DNA of 64,000 nucleotides from DSVZ01 sp037439785 (GTDB lineage Bacteria > Verrucomicrobiota > Verrucomicrobiia > Limisphaerales > J093): the NCBI GenBank assembly GCA_037439785.1, contig JBBIVJ010000020.1, positions 1 to 64,000 of the forward strand, given 5' to 3'. The notes below the pieces were generated by a model. The model was not told the origin of the DNA. It was given only the letters and a program-made list of their open reading frames with translations, and ran no database searches. The translations under genes were made by a program, and so were the position numbers. This document shows positions 6,721-13,775 of this stretch, in pieces (position 1 is the first letter of the stretch; each line of letters opens with the position of its first letter).

Positions 6721-7559
6721 AGCTCGACGGTGCCTTTGCAGTCGGGGTAGGCGGTGCAGCCCCAGAACTGGCGGCCGGCATGTGGGCCGGCCTTGGCGGT
6801 GCGCAGGGCCATGGGCTTGCCGCAGCGCGGGCAGCGGGGGATGGGGTCTGACGGAGCTGACGGATCAGACGGATCCAACGGATTGCGTGGCTGGCTGCGC
6901 CGCTGGAGCCGGGCGGTGGCGAGTTGCTCGGAGTAACCTCCCTCCTCGATGAAGGCCTGCTCGAGCGCGGTGAGCTGCTGGTCAAGGAGGTAGTTGGTCT
7001 GGTGGATCAGGCAGATGATGGCATTGGCGCGGATGGCGGGGTCGGTGTGGTCAAGCCAGCGGGCGTAGCGGGCGTGGAGGGCGCGGCGGGCGGCTTGGGG
7101 ATCGGACGGATCGGACGGATCAGGCGGATCACGGGAGATCTGCTGCCCCACAGCGCGTACGGCGCGGGCTTCGGCGCTCTCGGGTGCCCACTGGGGCAGA
7201 TGCCGGTGGAAGAGGAAGTCCTCGTAGTCGAGGAGCAGTTCCTCGAGGCTGGAGCGGGCGGTGTTGAGCAGGCGCAGCTCCGTCTGGGAGGAGGTGGCAG
7301 CGAAGCGGCTGCCCTCGGCGATGTTTTGCCGTCCGCTGCGGGCGGCCTGGACCATCTGGTCCACGGTGCGGGAGCGGGGGTCGAGAAATTTTTCGCAGAA
7401 CCAGTAGGTGGCGTCGTAGATGAGCGTGGCGGTCTGGAAACTGGCGAGCTGTCGGTAGCCGCCGGCTGGACGGAGACGTTTGCGGGTGGGGCGGGCGGAG
7501 CCGGCGGATTGGTCGGATCGGACGGATCCGTCAGATTGGGGGTTTGCTGGGGTGCTCAT
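6717..7559 (-). CDS. four-helix-bundle/suffix-domain protein with C-terminal topoisomerase-type zinc ribbon
   Basis: A 280-residue protein. Residues about 33-125 look like a four-helix-bundle domain (TIGR02436, the 23S-IVS/Avd-like fold), with IYDATYWFCEKF and QNIAEGSR. A suffix helical domain follows (TIGR04258-like, NAIICLIHQTNYLLDQQL). The C-terminus is a zinc ribbon as in the DNA topoisomerase I tail, with C243, C246, C268 and C274 and FWGCTAYPDC. Three 9-bp repeat tracts encode Asp-Pro-Ser-type linkers at residues 8-19, 144-154 and 225-239, each at an apparent domain boundary. It overlaps cmr1 upstream and the Cas02710 gene downstream by 4 bases each, so it is fully embedded in the cmr operon. 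The domain assignments come from recognition of the families; the role is unknown, with nucleic-acid binding the simplest guess. The ATG at 7559 is chosen for the ATGA overlap. Confidence 0.8.
   Translation of the reverse strand: MSTPANPQSDGSVRSDQSAGSARPTRKRLRPAGGYRQLASFQTATLIYDATYWFCEKFLDPRSRTVDQMVQAARSGRQNIAEGSRFAATSSQTELRLLNTARSSLEELLLDYEDFLFHRHLPQWAPESAEARAVRAVGQQISRDPPDPSDPSDPQAARRALHARYARWLDHTDPAIRANAIICLIHQTNYLLDQQLTALEQAFIEEGGYSEQLATARLQRRSQPRNPLDPSDPSAPSDPIPRCPRCGKPMALRTAKAGPHAGRQFWGCTAYPDCKGTVEL
6844..6884 (+). repeat. 9-bp GGACGGATY tract, copy 6 (inside four-helix-bundle gene)
   Basis: Units encode LDPSDPSAPSDP on the minus strand, as the linker between the helical suffix domain and the zinc ribbon. 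Confidence 0.8.
7100..7130 (+). repeat. 9-bp GGACGGATY tract, copy 7 (inside four-helix-bundle gene)
   Basis: Perfect 9-base periodicity of gatcggacg followed by a diverged unit. Translated as DPPDPSDPSDP between the four-helix bundle and the suffix domain. Confidence 0.85.
7503..7538 (+). repeat. 9-bp GGACGGATY tract, copy 8 (inside four-helix-bundle gene)
   Basis: Near the N-terminus of the same gene, the tract is read in a different frame (SDGSVRSDQSAG) from most copies. This shows that the DNA unit, not the peptide, is what recurs. Confidence 0.75.
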
Positions 7560-8743
7560 GGGAAAGGTCTCAGTGCGGGATCGTTCTTCATGGCCTGGTA
7601 GAGGTCCAGCGAGACGGCGCGCGGCTGGCCGTTGAGGAAGACCCGCTTGCCAGCGGGCCACTGGTGGGCATCCACGAAAATGACCAGGGCGTGCCAGTTG
7701 CCTTGGGCGTCGCGGTGCGGGCGGAGCAGCACGGGCGAGGCGAAACGGCCTTCACCCTTGTAGCTGCGGTTGCGGCGAGCTTTTTCGGCATCCCATTTCT
7801 GGTTCCAGTCAATTTGGGGTTTTCCGGAACTGAAGAATTGAATGATTGGAAGTCCAAGAGCGGGCCGATAGGTGATGTCAGTCGGTTGCCCCGGTGACTG
7901 GCCAGCATGGACTCCCCGGTCATGGTCGTTCTTGGCGTAGGGATCAAAGCCGCTGTTGTGGGGAGGGTTGGGCCGAGCCGCTGTAGCATGATCCACTGAG
8001 CGGCCATGAGACCGCCAATCTTTGAGCCACCGTGCCAAGGAAACGATGCAATCACCTGCGTTCTGATGCCGGAAAGGCTGGTGCTCGCCAGGTCGTTTGA
8101 GGATCTCTTTGATGCCTCGCCTGATCTGGTCACCGCCAGAGAACCGATCGAGGGCCTGCGACAGCGAGATGGGTGAGTTCTTTATGGCCAACGCTCCGAG
8201 TGCACGTCGAGACCGGAAGCCGAGCGAACCGAGATTGCCGAAAGTCACCAACAGCGCTGTAATGTCGTCTGCCAGACTCCGGTCACCTCGCCAGATTACC
8301 TGCAAGTCAAACGCCGGCAGAGGAGTTGGCTTGCCCGATCTGTCCTCAGAGTCGTAAAGCGCGCGCCCTTTGTATTCCGTCACCGCTTTGGTCTGTCTGT
8401 CGCGCTTGGACCGCAACGGGAAAGCAAGGTAGCCACGATCACTCCCGACGGGAGCTTTGAATTCGCTGTCGTCTTTGGTGACCAAAGATGGCTGCGGAGC
8501 GTTCACGATTCTGAGGACAAGCCTCCCCGCACGCCCTTCGTCCCCCGCCGTGCTGCCGAAGATGAGGGCTTCCTGTTCGCGAACGGGCATCGGGGCCAGC
8601 GATGTGAAGCCGCCGAGCGTGCGGAACCACCAGCGCAATTGGCCGCGGATGGACGGGGCGCGGATTTCGGCCTGTTTGTCAGGCTCAGCTCCGCCGCAAA
8701 AGCAGGGGGTTATCAGTTCGAGGTGGAAGATTTCGGTTTTCAC
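7556..8743 (-). CDS. cmr1: type III-B RAMP protein Cmr1 (first copy)
   Basis: A 395-residue Cmr1, the Cas7-type subunit that caps the Cmr complex near the 3' end of the crRNA. The N-terminus MKTEIFHLELITPCFCGGA and the IRGQLRWWFR motif are characteristic. LGSLGFRSRRALGAL in the middle is the typical glycine-rich RAMP loop. The start codon is GTG at 8743, forming a GTGA overlap with the stop of the second cmr1. Its 3' end overlaps the four-helix-bundle gene (ATGA). Its first 19 residues are almost identical to those of the neighbour, yet the bodies differ in length and sequence, which indicates an old tandem duplication. Confidence 0.92.
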   Translation of the reverse strand: MKTEIFHLELITPCFCGGAEPDKQAEIRAPSIRGQLRWWFRTLGGFTSLAPMPVREQEALIFGSTAGDEGRAGRLVLRIVNAPQPSLVTKDDSEFKAPVGSDRGYLAFPLRSKRDRQTKAVTEYKGRALYDSEDRSGKPTPLPAFDLQVIWRGDRSLADDITALLVTFGNLGSLGFRSRRALGALAIKNSPISLSQALDRFSGGDQIRRGIKEILKRPGEHQPFRHQNAGDCIVSLARWLKDWRSHGRSVDHATAARPNPPHNSGFDPYAKNDHDRGVHAGQSPGQPTDITYRPALGLPIIQFFSSGKPQIDWNQKWDAEKARRNRSYKGEGRFASPVLLRPHRDAQGNWHALVIFVDAHQWPAGKRVFLNGQPRAVSLDLYQAMKNDPALRPFP

Positions 8744-9600
8744 GAGGCAAGTCCGGCAAGTTGGAGAATCGGCCCGCGATTGCCGTGAGCGCGCCGAGCT
8801 TGCGCACCCAGAATGCGCGCGTGGGGAGCCTCGATCAGCGCCAAGCGCAACTTCCCGTCCAGGCGCACGGGCCGCAGATGCAGCACACTGGCTTGGCGAG
8901 GCTCCGCGGAGCCGAGGGCGTTGGGTTGGGAGCCGTTGCGACCAGCGCTGATGCGCAGGCCATTACGCCCGCGCAGTTGATCCTTCAAGAGGCTGCCGGC
9001 GTGGCGGATCAACTCAACCCAATCTTTGCCGAAATCGCGCCGATCCAGTCCGACGGTGAACCCGGCGTTTGTCAGTTCGCCGACAAGCCGCTCCCAGGCG
9101 GTAGCGGTCAAGGGGAGTTCCTGACAGGCGAAAGCGCCAGCTGCCCGGGTGGCGCGGAAGCCCAGTGCGCCGACGGAAAAGAAGATGCGCAATGTTTGCT
9201 CCAGCCGCTGGTTGGGCGGGCGGCGGAAATGCAGGCGCACAGCCGCTTTGCTGCCCGGGGCCAGCGCACCCTCGCGACTGAGGCGGCCGGTGCGCCCGCA
9301 GAAAAAGCCGAGCAGGTAGGCCCGCGGCTCGACACCTTGTTGGGGAATCTTCGAATACCAGTCTGCCTGACCGCCGACCGGGTGCTGTGTAACGCGAATC
9401 GAAAAGGTGGAAGCGGTCGGCGTGTCCCCGTGAACGCCGCCGAACACCGTCCGCTCTTCCGCGGCACTGCCGCCCAAAGCGCGGAACCACCAGCGCAACT
9501 GGCCGCGGATGGCGGAGGGACGCAATTCGGCTTTGGAGGAGTTCGCCCCGCCGCAGAAGCAGGGAGTGATGAGTTCGAGGTGGAAGGTTTCGGTTTTCAT
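8740..9600 (-). CDS. cmr1: type III-B RAMP protein Cmr1 (second, shorter copy)
   Basis: A 286-residue Cmr1 paralogue. It starts MKTETFHLELITPCFCGGA and carries IRGQLRWWFRALGG, then LGFRATRAAGAF as the glycine/arginine loop. It is about 110 residues shorter than the adjacent copy, mainly in the C-terminal half. The ATG at 9600 makes a 4-base ATGA overlap with the end of cmr6, so the 26-residue upstream extension is rejected. Both copies keep the Cmr1 signature motif, so neither looks degraded. Whether both enter the same complex, or alternate, cannot be told from sequence. Confidence 0.92.
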   Translation of the reverse strand: MKTETFHLELITPCFCGGANSSKAELRPSAIRGQLRWWFRALGGSAAEERTVFGGVHGDTPTASTFSIRVTQHPVGGQADWYSKIPQQGVEPRAYLLGFFCGRTGRLSREGALAPGSKAAVRLHFRRPPNQRLEQTLRIFFSVGALGFRATRAAGAFACQELPLTATAWERLVGELTNAGFTVGLDRRDFGKDWVELIRHAGSLLKDQLRGRNGLRISAGRNGSQPNALGSAEPRQASVLHLRPVRLDGKLRLALIEAPHARILGAQARRAHGNRGPILQLAGLAS

Positions 9601-10955
9601 GGCAGGTCCACAGGGGGATTCAATGTTTTTCCAAATTCCAACCAAGGCTTGATCAATTCCGGTTTCTTTTTGGACCAACGTTTGGCGCTATCGCGGCGTT
9701 GTTTGAGTGCCAAAATAAACCCGTGCCGCTGGTCAGCATCCATCTCTGCGAATTTTTTCGCCTGCGAGGCAAACGCTTCATCCGCGAGTTTTTCATACTC
9801 GGCCTTTCGCTGTTCGTGTGCAGGCAGTTGTTTTAGACGTTCCTCTTCTGCTTTGCGCCTTGATTCAGTCTCGGCTTGCTCTTTCTGCTTTTGCTGAACC
9901 ATTTCGATTGACTCCTGAAGGATCACCGAGACATCCACGAACCACCCGTAGCCGGCGTTGGTCTTGGTGCCGAGGCCGAAGGTTTGGAGGCCGCAGGCGA
10001 GCCAGGTGCGGGCGTGCTGAAGGTCGTCGTCCGGGCAATTCCGCAGTTTGGCCAGCGCAAAGGTGAACACGTGCCCGGGGGCGACGGCGGGGAAGACGAC
10101 GGGAACGGGTTCTTCGGTGTCGGGGGCCGTCTCGTATGCCGGGTTGCCACGGTAATACTCACCGTGGTGGCAGGTGACGACGTCGAGTTCGAGCTTGCCG
10201 AGCGCAGGGACTCCAATGGGCAGGCCCTTGACATTGCCCGTGTTGCCGAGGTCCACCGGGAAAGCGGGCAGGAAGGAGACGCTGCCGGCGAAGTTGGGGA
10301 GAGACTTCCAGGGGGTCTCGCGGTGAAGCTCCTCGATGGGCCAGCGGAAGTGGGCGGCGAGGGCTTGGGCGGCGGTCGTCCAGATTTCGCGGTGGTGGTG
10401 GGCACAGGCCCAGAGGAAATCGGACTGATTAGGCCGATCGGACCAATCTTGTTCGCACCAGCCGAAGACGCGGGCGATGGCGGCAAGCATTTCGGCGGGG
10501 GTGGCGAAGGGCGCACAGGCGGCGGTGAAGAGGTTTCCGGGGTCGGTGGGTTTGCTGCCGGTTTCGCACCATTCGCGGAGGGCGGCGAGGGCGGCGCGGC
10601 GGGCGCAGCCCTTGACGGCACTGCCGGGGATGTAGGGCAGGCCGAAGCGGTCAAGGCACAGGCCGGCGTTTTCCATCACGCCGCCGGCCATGTTGACCAT
10701 GAGGCGGGATTGGAGCTGGGCGTGGAGGATGCCGGAAGCTGGCTGCGCATCCGACAGGGACCGGAGCAATCCTCCCCAAGCCGTCACCTTGGAGCGGTGA
10801 GCCGACTTTGCGAACGCGCGGGTGAAGACTTGTTTCCTTTCGTCCTCTTTGGCCGCCGGATCGCAGAACCGGTCCAGCAGCAACGAACGGCTGTCGCAGT
10901 TCGCGGCGTTGAGGCCGAGGGCATAGGCGGTGTCTCTGGGCATCAAGGTGGGCAT
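9597..10955 (-). CDS. cmr6: type III-B RAMP protein Cmr6 with C-terminal helical extension
   Basis: A 452-residue Cmr6, a Cas7-type subunit at the 3' side of the crRNA in the Cmr complex. The signature is LVNMAGGVMENAGLCLDRFG followed by YIPGSAVKGCARR, the glycine-rich RAMP loop. A second glycine loop, GLGTKTNAGYG, occurs at about residue 335. After about residue 350 there is a charged Gln/Glu/Lys/Ala-rich helical extension of about 100 residues ending in a lysine-rich segment. Such a coiled-coil-like tail is not part of the core Cmr6 fold as I know it. Residues 170-179 match a diverged repeat tract. The gene sits 16 bases downstream of cmr5 and overlaps the second cmr1 by 4 bases. Confidence 0.92.
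   Translation of the reverse strand: MPTLMPRDTAYALGLNAANCDSRSLLLDRFCDPAAKEDERKQVFTRAFAKSAHRSKVTAWGGLLRSLSDAQPASGILHAQLQSRLMVNMAGGVMENAGLCLDRFGLPYIPGSAVKGCARRAALAALREWCETGSKPTDPGNLFTAACAPFATPAEMLAAIARVFGWCEQDWSDRPNQSDFLWACAHHHREIWTTAAQALAAHFRWPIEELHRETPWKSLPNFAGSVSFLPAFPVDLGNTGNVKGLPIGVPALGKLELDVVTCHHGEYYRGNPAYETAPDTEEPVPVVFPAVAPGHVFTFALAKLRNCPDDDLQHARTWLACGLQTFGLGTKTNAGYGWFVDVSVILQESIEMVQQKQKEQAETESRRKAEEERLKQLPAHEQRKAEYEKLADEAFASQAKKFAEMDADQRHGFILALKQRRDSAKRWSKKKPELIKPWLEFGKTLNPPVDLP
10419..10448 (+). repeat. 9-bp tract, copy 9 (diverged, inside cmr6)
   Basis: Units atcggactg, attaggccg and atcggacca read as DWSDRPNQSD in Cmr6. The period is 9 bases, but the units are more diverged than in most copies. 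Confidence 0.5.
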
Positions 10956-10971
10956 GGTTCATTCCTCCGGC

Positions 10972-11319
10972 TCAGTCCTTCGGGGCGAAACGTTTCAAGT
11001 AGGCGATGAACGCCAAGGCCTCAGCGGTAGCCTGCTGCAACTGGTGCGAATCGCGCTTGCTCAAGTCATCAATCATTTCGGTGACGGAGTTGACGTTAGA
11101 ACTGAGCAGGCCCTGCGCGGCCAGGTGCGCGGTGGTGGCATTCATCGCCTTTTTCATGTCCTTACGGTTTTCGCCACCGCCTTCGGCAGCGCAGAACGCA
11201 GCGGTGGCCAGCAAGCCACTTTGCATGATCAAGGCAGGCAATTTGTTGACCGCCGATCGGCTCAGGTCTTTGGCGGCCGGCAGGGCCGCAGCCGCGCGGA
11301 TTTGTTCGAGGTTTTTCAT
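10972..11319 (-). CDS. cmr5: type III-B small subunit Cmr5 (Cas11)
   Basis: A 115-residue, all-helical protein in the slot between cmr4 and cmr6. It fits Cmr5/Cas11, the small subunit that stacks along the Cmr4 backbone and the target RNA. Motifs such as KLPALIMQSGLLATAAFC and the C-terminal QATAEALAFIAYLKRFA match the family pattern. It starts 3 bases after the cmr4 stop and ends 16 bases before cmr6. No repeat tract interrupts it. Confidence 0.9.
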   Translation of the reverse strand: MKNLEQIRAAAALPAAKDLSRSAVNKLPALIMQSGLLATAAFCAAEGGGENRKDMKKAMNATTAHLAAQGLLSSNVNSVTEMIDDLSKRDSHQLQQATAEALAFIAYLKRFAPKD

Positions 11320-11322
11320 GGT

Positions 11323-12267
11323 TCAGTCTCCTTTCTGAGTTGTGGTGCTGGAGGCGACGGGATCGGCGAGCTTGACGGTACACCAGCCGAGGCCGGTGGA
11401 GGCGTCGCCGCCGAACTGGAAGGGCGTGTCGGCTTTGACCTTGCCGGCGAAGGCGACCAGGGCGTCTTGCGGAGTCTTGTCCTTGAACTTGTCCCCACGC
11501 CCCTGGAAAGCGTGCAGCACGGAGTAGAACAGGGTTTCGCTGGGGACGTTTTCCTGGTTGAACAGCGCGCCGCCGGCGGCGGTGCCGGTCTCGTCGTCAA
11601 TGCGAACGTGCTGGGCGACTTCGCAGGCGTTCTGGGCGAAGAAGCTCATCATGCCGTTGCTGAGGATGACGAGGCGGTTGGCGACTTCCTGCCAGACGGG
11701 GTCGTCGAGCAGCTTGGCGAGCGCCTGGTCGTTGCCGATGCGGGTGAAGGTGTATTCTTCGAGGACGATCTTCTTGTTGTCGTTGTCGCCGAGGGCGAGG
11801 GGGCCATTGGCGGAAAAGATGGCCTGCTCATCGGACGGAGCGGACAGATTGGACGGATCGGCGGTGATGGCGTCGTCGCGGAAGGCGCGGCGGAGGATGA
11901 GCGGGCAGGTAATCCAGGCGAAGCTGCCGCGGGCCGAGCGGATGGGGAAGGCCAGCAGGCGGGCCTCGGAGAATTGGAGAGCACCGGCAGCGGCGTTGTT
12001 GGCGTCCGTAGAGCCGAACAGCCATTCGCCGTCGGCGGAACGCCGAATGACCACGACCTCTTCTTCAGGGACGTCTTCTTTCTTCCGCTTCACTTTCACC
12101 GTTTCGTTCCACTCATCCGCGAAGGTGCCTTTGAGGCTGGTTGCCGGGATGACCGGGAAGCCAGTGTGGCGTTCGCGGATGATGGGTTGGTCAATCGCGC
12201 CCACGCTGGCGCCGGCGCCGACGTGCAGCGGGGTGCGGGTGAACAGGTAGAGGATGCGTTTGTTCAT
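11323..12267 (-). CDS. cmr4: type III-B backbone and target-RNA-cleaving subunit Cmr4
   Basis: A 314-residue Cmr4 (Cas7-type), several copies of which form the backbone and cut target RNA at 6-nucleotide steps. LHVGAGASVGAIDQPIIRE at the N-terminus contains D26, which aligns with the catalytic Asp known for Cmr4, so target cleavage should be intact. IPATSLKGTFAD is the RAMP glycine/Lys loop, and FQFGGDASTGLGW near the C-terminus is the family's final loop. Residues 137-146 (DPSNLSAPSD) come from a 9-bp repeat tract. Start and stop are set by the 4-base overlap with cmr3 and the 3-base gap to cmr5. Confidence 0.95.
   Translation of the reverse strand: MNKRILYLFTRTPLHVGAGASVGAIDQPIIRERHTGFPVIPATSLKGTFADEWNETVKVKRKKEDVPEEEVVVIRRSADGEWLFGSTDANNAAAGALQFSEARLLAFPIRSARGSFAWITCPLILRRAFRDDAITADPSNLSAPSDEQAIFSANGPLALGDNDNKKIVLEEYTFTRIGNDQALAKLLDDPVWQEVANRLVILSNGMMSFFAQNACEVAQHVRIDDETGTAAGGALFNQENVPSETLFYSVLHAFQGRGDKFKDKTPQDALVAFAGKVKADTPFQFGGDASTGLGWCTVKLADPVASSTTTQKGD
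11830..11859 (+). repeat. 9-bp GGACGGATY tract, copy 10 (inside cmr4)
   Basis: Three to four units encode DPSNLSAPSD at residues 137-146 of Cmr4, in the same peptide frame as the cas1 and four-helix-bundle copies. Confidence 0.75.
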
Positions 12268-13772
12268 GGGTTTGTGGGTTGAGGTTGAGCGGACGAATCC
12301 GACCGATCGGACGGATCGGGCGGGTAAAACTGCCAGGTGCCGCAGACGCCCAGGCCGAAGCCTTTTTCGCCCAGGAGCGTGCTGCGGCGGTTGCGGATGG
12401 GGGTGGGGGCAGACGGAGCCGACGGATTGGACGGATTGGACGGATCAACCGCGGGGCCATGCCAGTTGAGCACGCCAGCCAGTTTGCGCGCTTCTTCCTC
12501 GGAGTCCGCCTCAAAGTAGTAAACGGCGCCGGCCGGCACGGCGAGCAAGGTTGGGCGCGGGCCGCGTTCACGTTGCCAGGGCGTGTCCTTGAGATGCACG
12601 GCCTCGGTCCAGCCGGTGAGGACGATGGGCTTGGGGATGCGGGCGGCGACCAAGCGGCAGTCGAGGAAGGGCGCCTGGCGGACACGCCTGCGCCAGGCGT
12701 CGCGGGATTCACCAGGTTGGCGAGCGGTGTCGCCCGCTTTGAGCAAGACTTTCCCGGTCTTGGGGCAAACCCAGTTCGGCAGCCAGCCACCGGGATGGGC
12801 GCTGATGCCTTTGTCCCGATCCTCCCTGATGGCCGGGTACACGGCGGGCGAGAGCAGCAGCCACTTGACCCGAACGCCGCTGATGGGCGGTGACACGGGG
12901 AGCAACTCGCTGAGCGGCACGCACTGGTTGTCCCGTTTGATTTCCTCCACCTGACAAACGCGTTGCTGGCCACCGACGATGAGCGTGCGTTGGGCCGGGA
13001 ACAGCTCAGTGATGCGCTCGACGGCCTTGCCTGGCTGGCCGTTTTTCATCGGCATGGCAGCGTGGATTCCGAGGCTGACACCGTCGCGCAGGCGGAGGTA
13101 TTGGGCAGCGTAAATTTTGCCGGCAGCTTCGCCGTGACCGGTGGTTTGGGTGGCCGGGTCAATGGCGATGCCGGTGTGCCATTCGCGGGCGAAGAGTTCC
13201 TCGTCGGCGTAGTCCCAGTGCTCGGCCGGGAGCAATTCGCCTTTGAGGTAGGCTTCGATGGCGGCTTTGGTCCACCAGGGGAGCAGCTCGTCCTTGGTGG
13301 GTGGGGCGAAGCTGGCCAGCGGGTATTTGAGGGGGGCGGGGAGGTTGGACAGAGCGGACGGATAGGACAGATTTGACTGATCCGTGAGTGGCTGCAGGAG
13401 CCACGTCTTGTCTTGGGGCTGCGTCGCTTTCTCAGGCGACGTGGTAACGTCCGTAACATCCTGCGGGCGGGGGAAGAGCCAAGAGGTCGTGCCGAGAGCC
13501 GGAAACGGCCCGGCCGTGGCGAGGGAACCGAAGCGCTGGGAGCGATCGCCCTTGTAGGGTCGTTCGCTGCTCCTCGCCCAGTCGTGGACATGTTCCCATG
13601 GCTGGAACTCCTCTTTCCGCTCCGCTGGGAAGGCACGGTGCAGCGCGGCGTGAAGGGCGTCGAAGATGACGGACGGTTCGGGCCAGCGGGCGCCGTGGCC
13701 GCCGGTGGTTTCCATGGCGCGGCCGTCGCGGAAGAACAGGATGTCCTCGGGGGTGATGATGTAGGCAGGCAT
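12264..13772 (-). CDS. cmr3: type III-B RAMP protein Cmr3
   Basis: A 502-residue Cmr3 (Cas5-type), which with Cas10 holds the 5' tag of the crRNA. The start MPAYIITPEDILFFRDGR is the family signature (P-x-D-x-L-x-F-R-D-G-R-x-F-like), followed by a glycine-rich GHGARWPEPSVIFDALHAAL. It is longer than typical Cmr3, partly because three 9-bp repeat tracts encode insertions at about residues 131-143 and 443-454 and the C-terminal tail at about 485-494. The catalytic role belongs to other subunits, and Cmr3 is structural. It starts 3 bases after cas10 and overlaps cmr4 by 4 bases. Confidence 0.93.
   Translation of the reverse strand: MPAYIITPEDILFFRDGRAMETTGGHGARWPEPSVIFDALHAALHRAFPAERKEEFQPWEHVHDWARSSERPYKGDRSQRFGSLATAGPFPALGTTSWLFPRPQDVTDVTTSPEKATQPQDKTWLLQPLTDQSNLSYPSALSNLPAPLKYPLASFAPPTKDELLPWWTKAAIEAYLKGELLPAEHWDYADEELFAREWHTGIAIDPATQTTGHGEAAGKIYAAQYLRLRDGVSLGIHAAMPMKNGQPGKAVERITELFPAQRTLIVGGQQRVCQVEEIKRDNQCVPLSELLPVSPPISGVRVKWLLLSPAVYPAIREDRDKGISAHPGGWLPNWVCPKTGKVLLKAGDTARQPGESRDAWRRRVRQAPFLDCRLVAARIPKPIVLTGWTEAVHLKDTPWQRERGPRPTLLAVPAGAVYYFEADSEEEARKLAGVLNWHGPAVDPSNPSNPSAPSAPTPIRNRRSTLLGEKGFGLGVCGTWQFYPPDPSDRSDSSAQPQPTNP
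12291..12318 (+). repeat. 9-bp GGACGGATY tract, copy 11 (cmr3 C-terminal tail)
   Basis: Units encode PDPSDRSDSS close to the C-terminus of Cmr3, just before the cmr3/cmr4 overlap. Confidence 0.75.
12410..12446 (+). repeat. 9-bp GGACGGATY tract, copy 12 (inside cmr3)
   Basis: Near-perfect tandem gacggattg units, translated as DPSNPSNPSAPSA at about residues 443-454 of Cmr3. Confidence 0.85.
13345..13382 (+). repeat. 9-bp tract, copy 13 (inside cmr3)
   Basis: Diverged units (ttggacagagcggacggata) encode TDQSNLSYPSALSNL at about residues 131-143 of Cmr3. Confidence 0.6.
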
Positions 13773-13775
13773 GGG

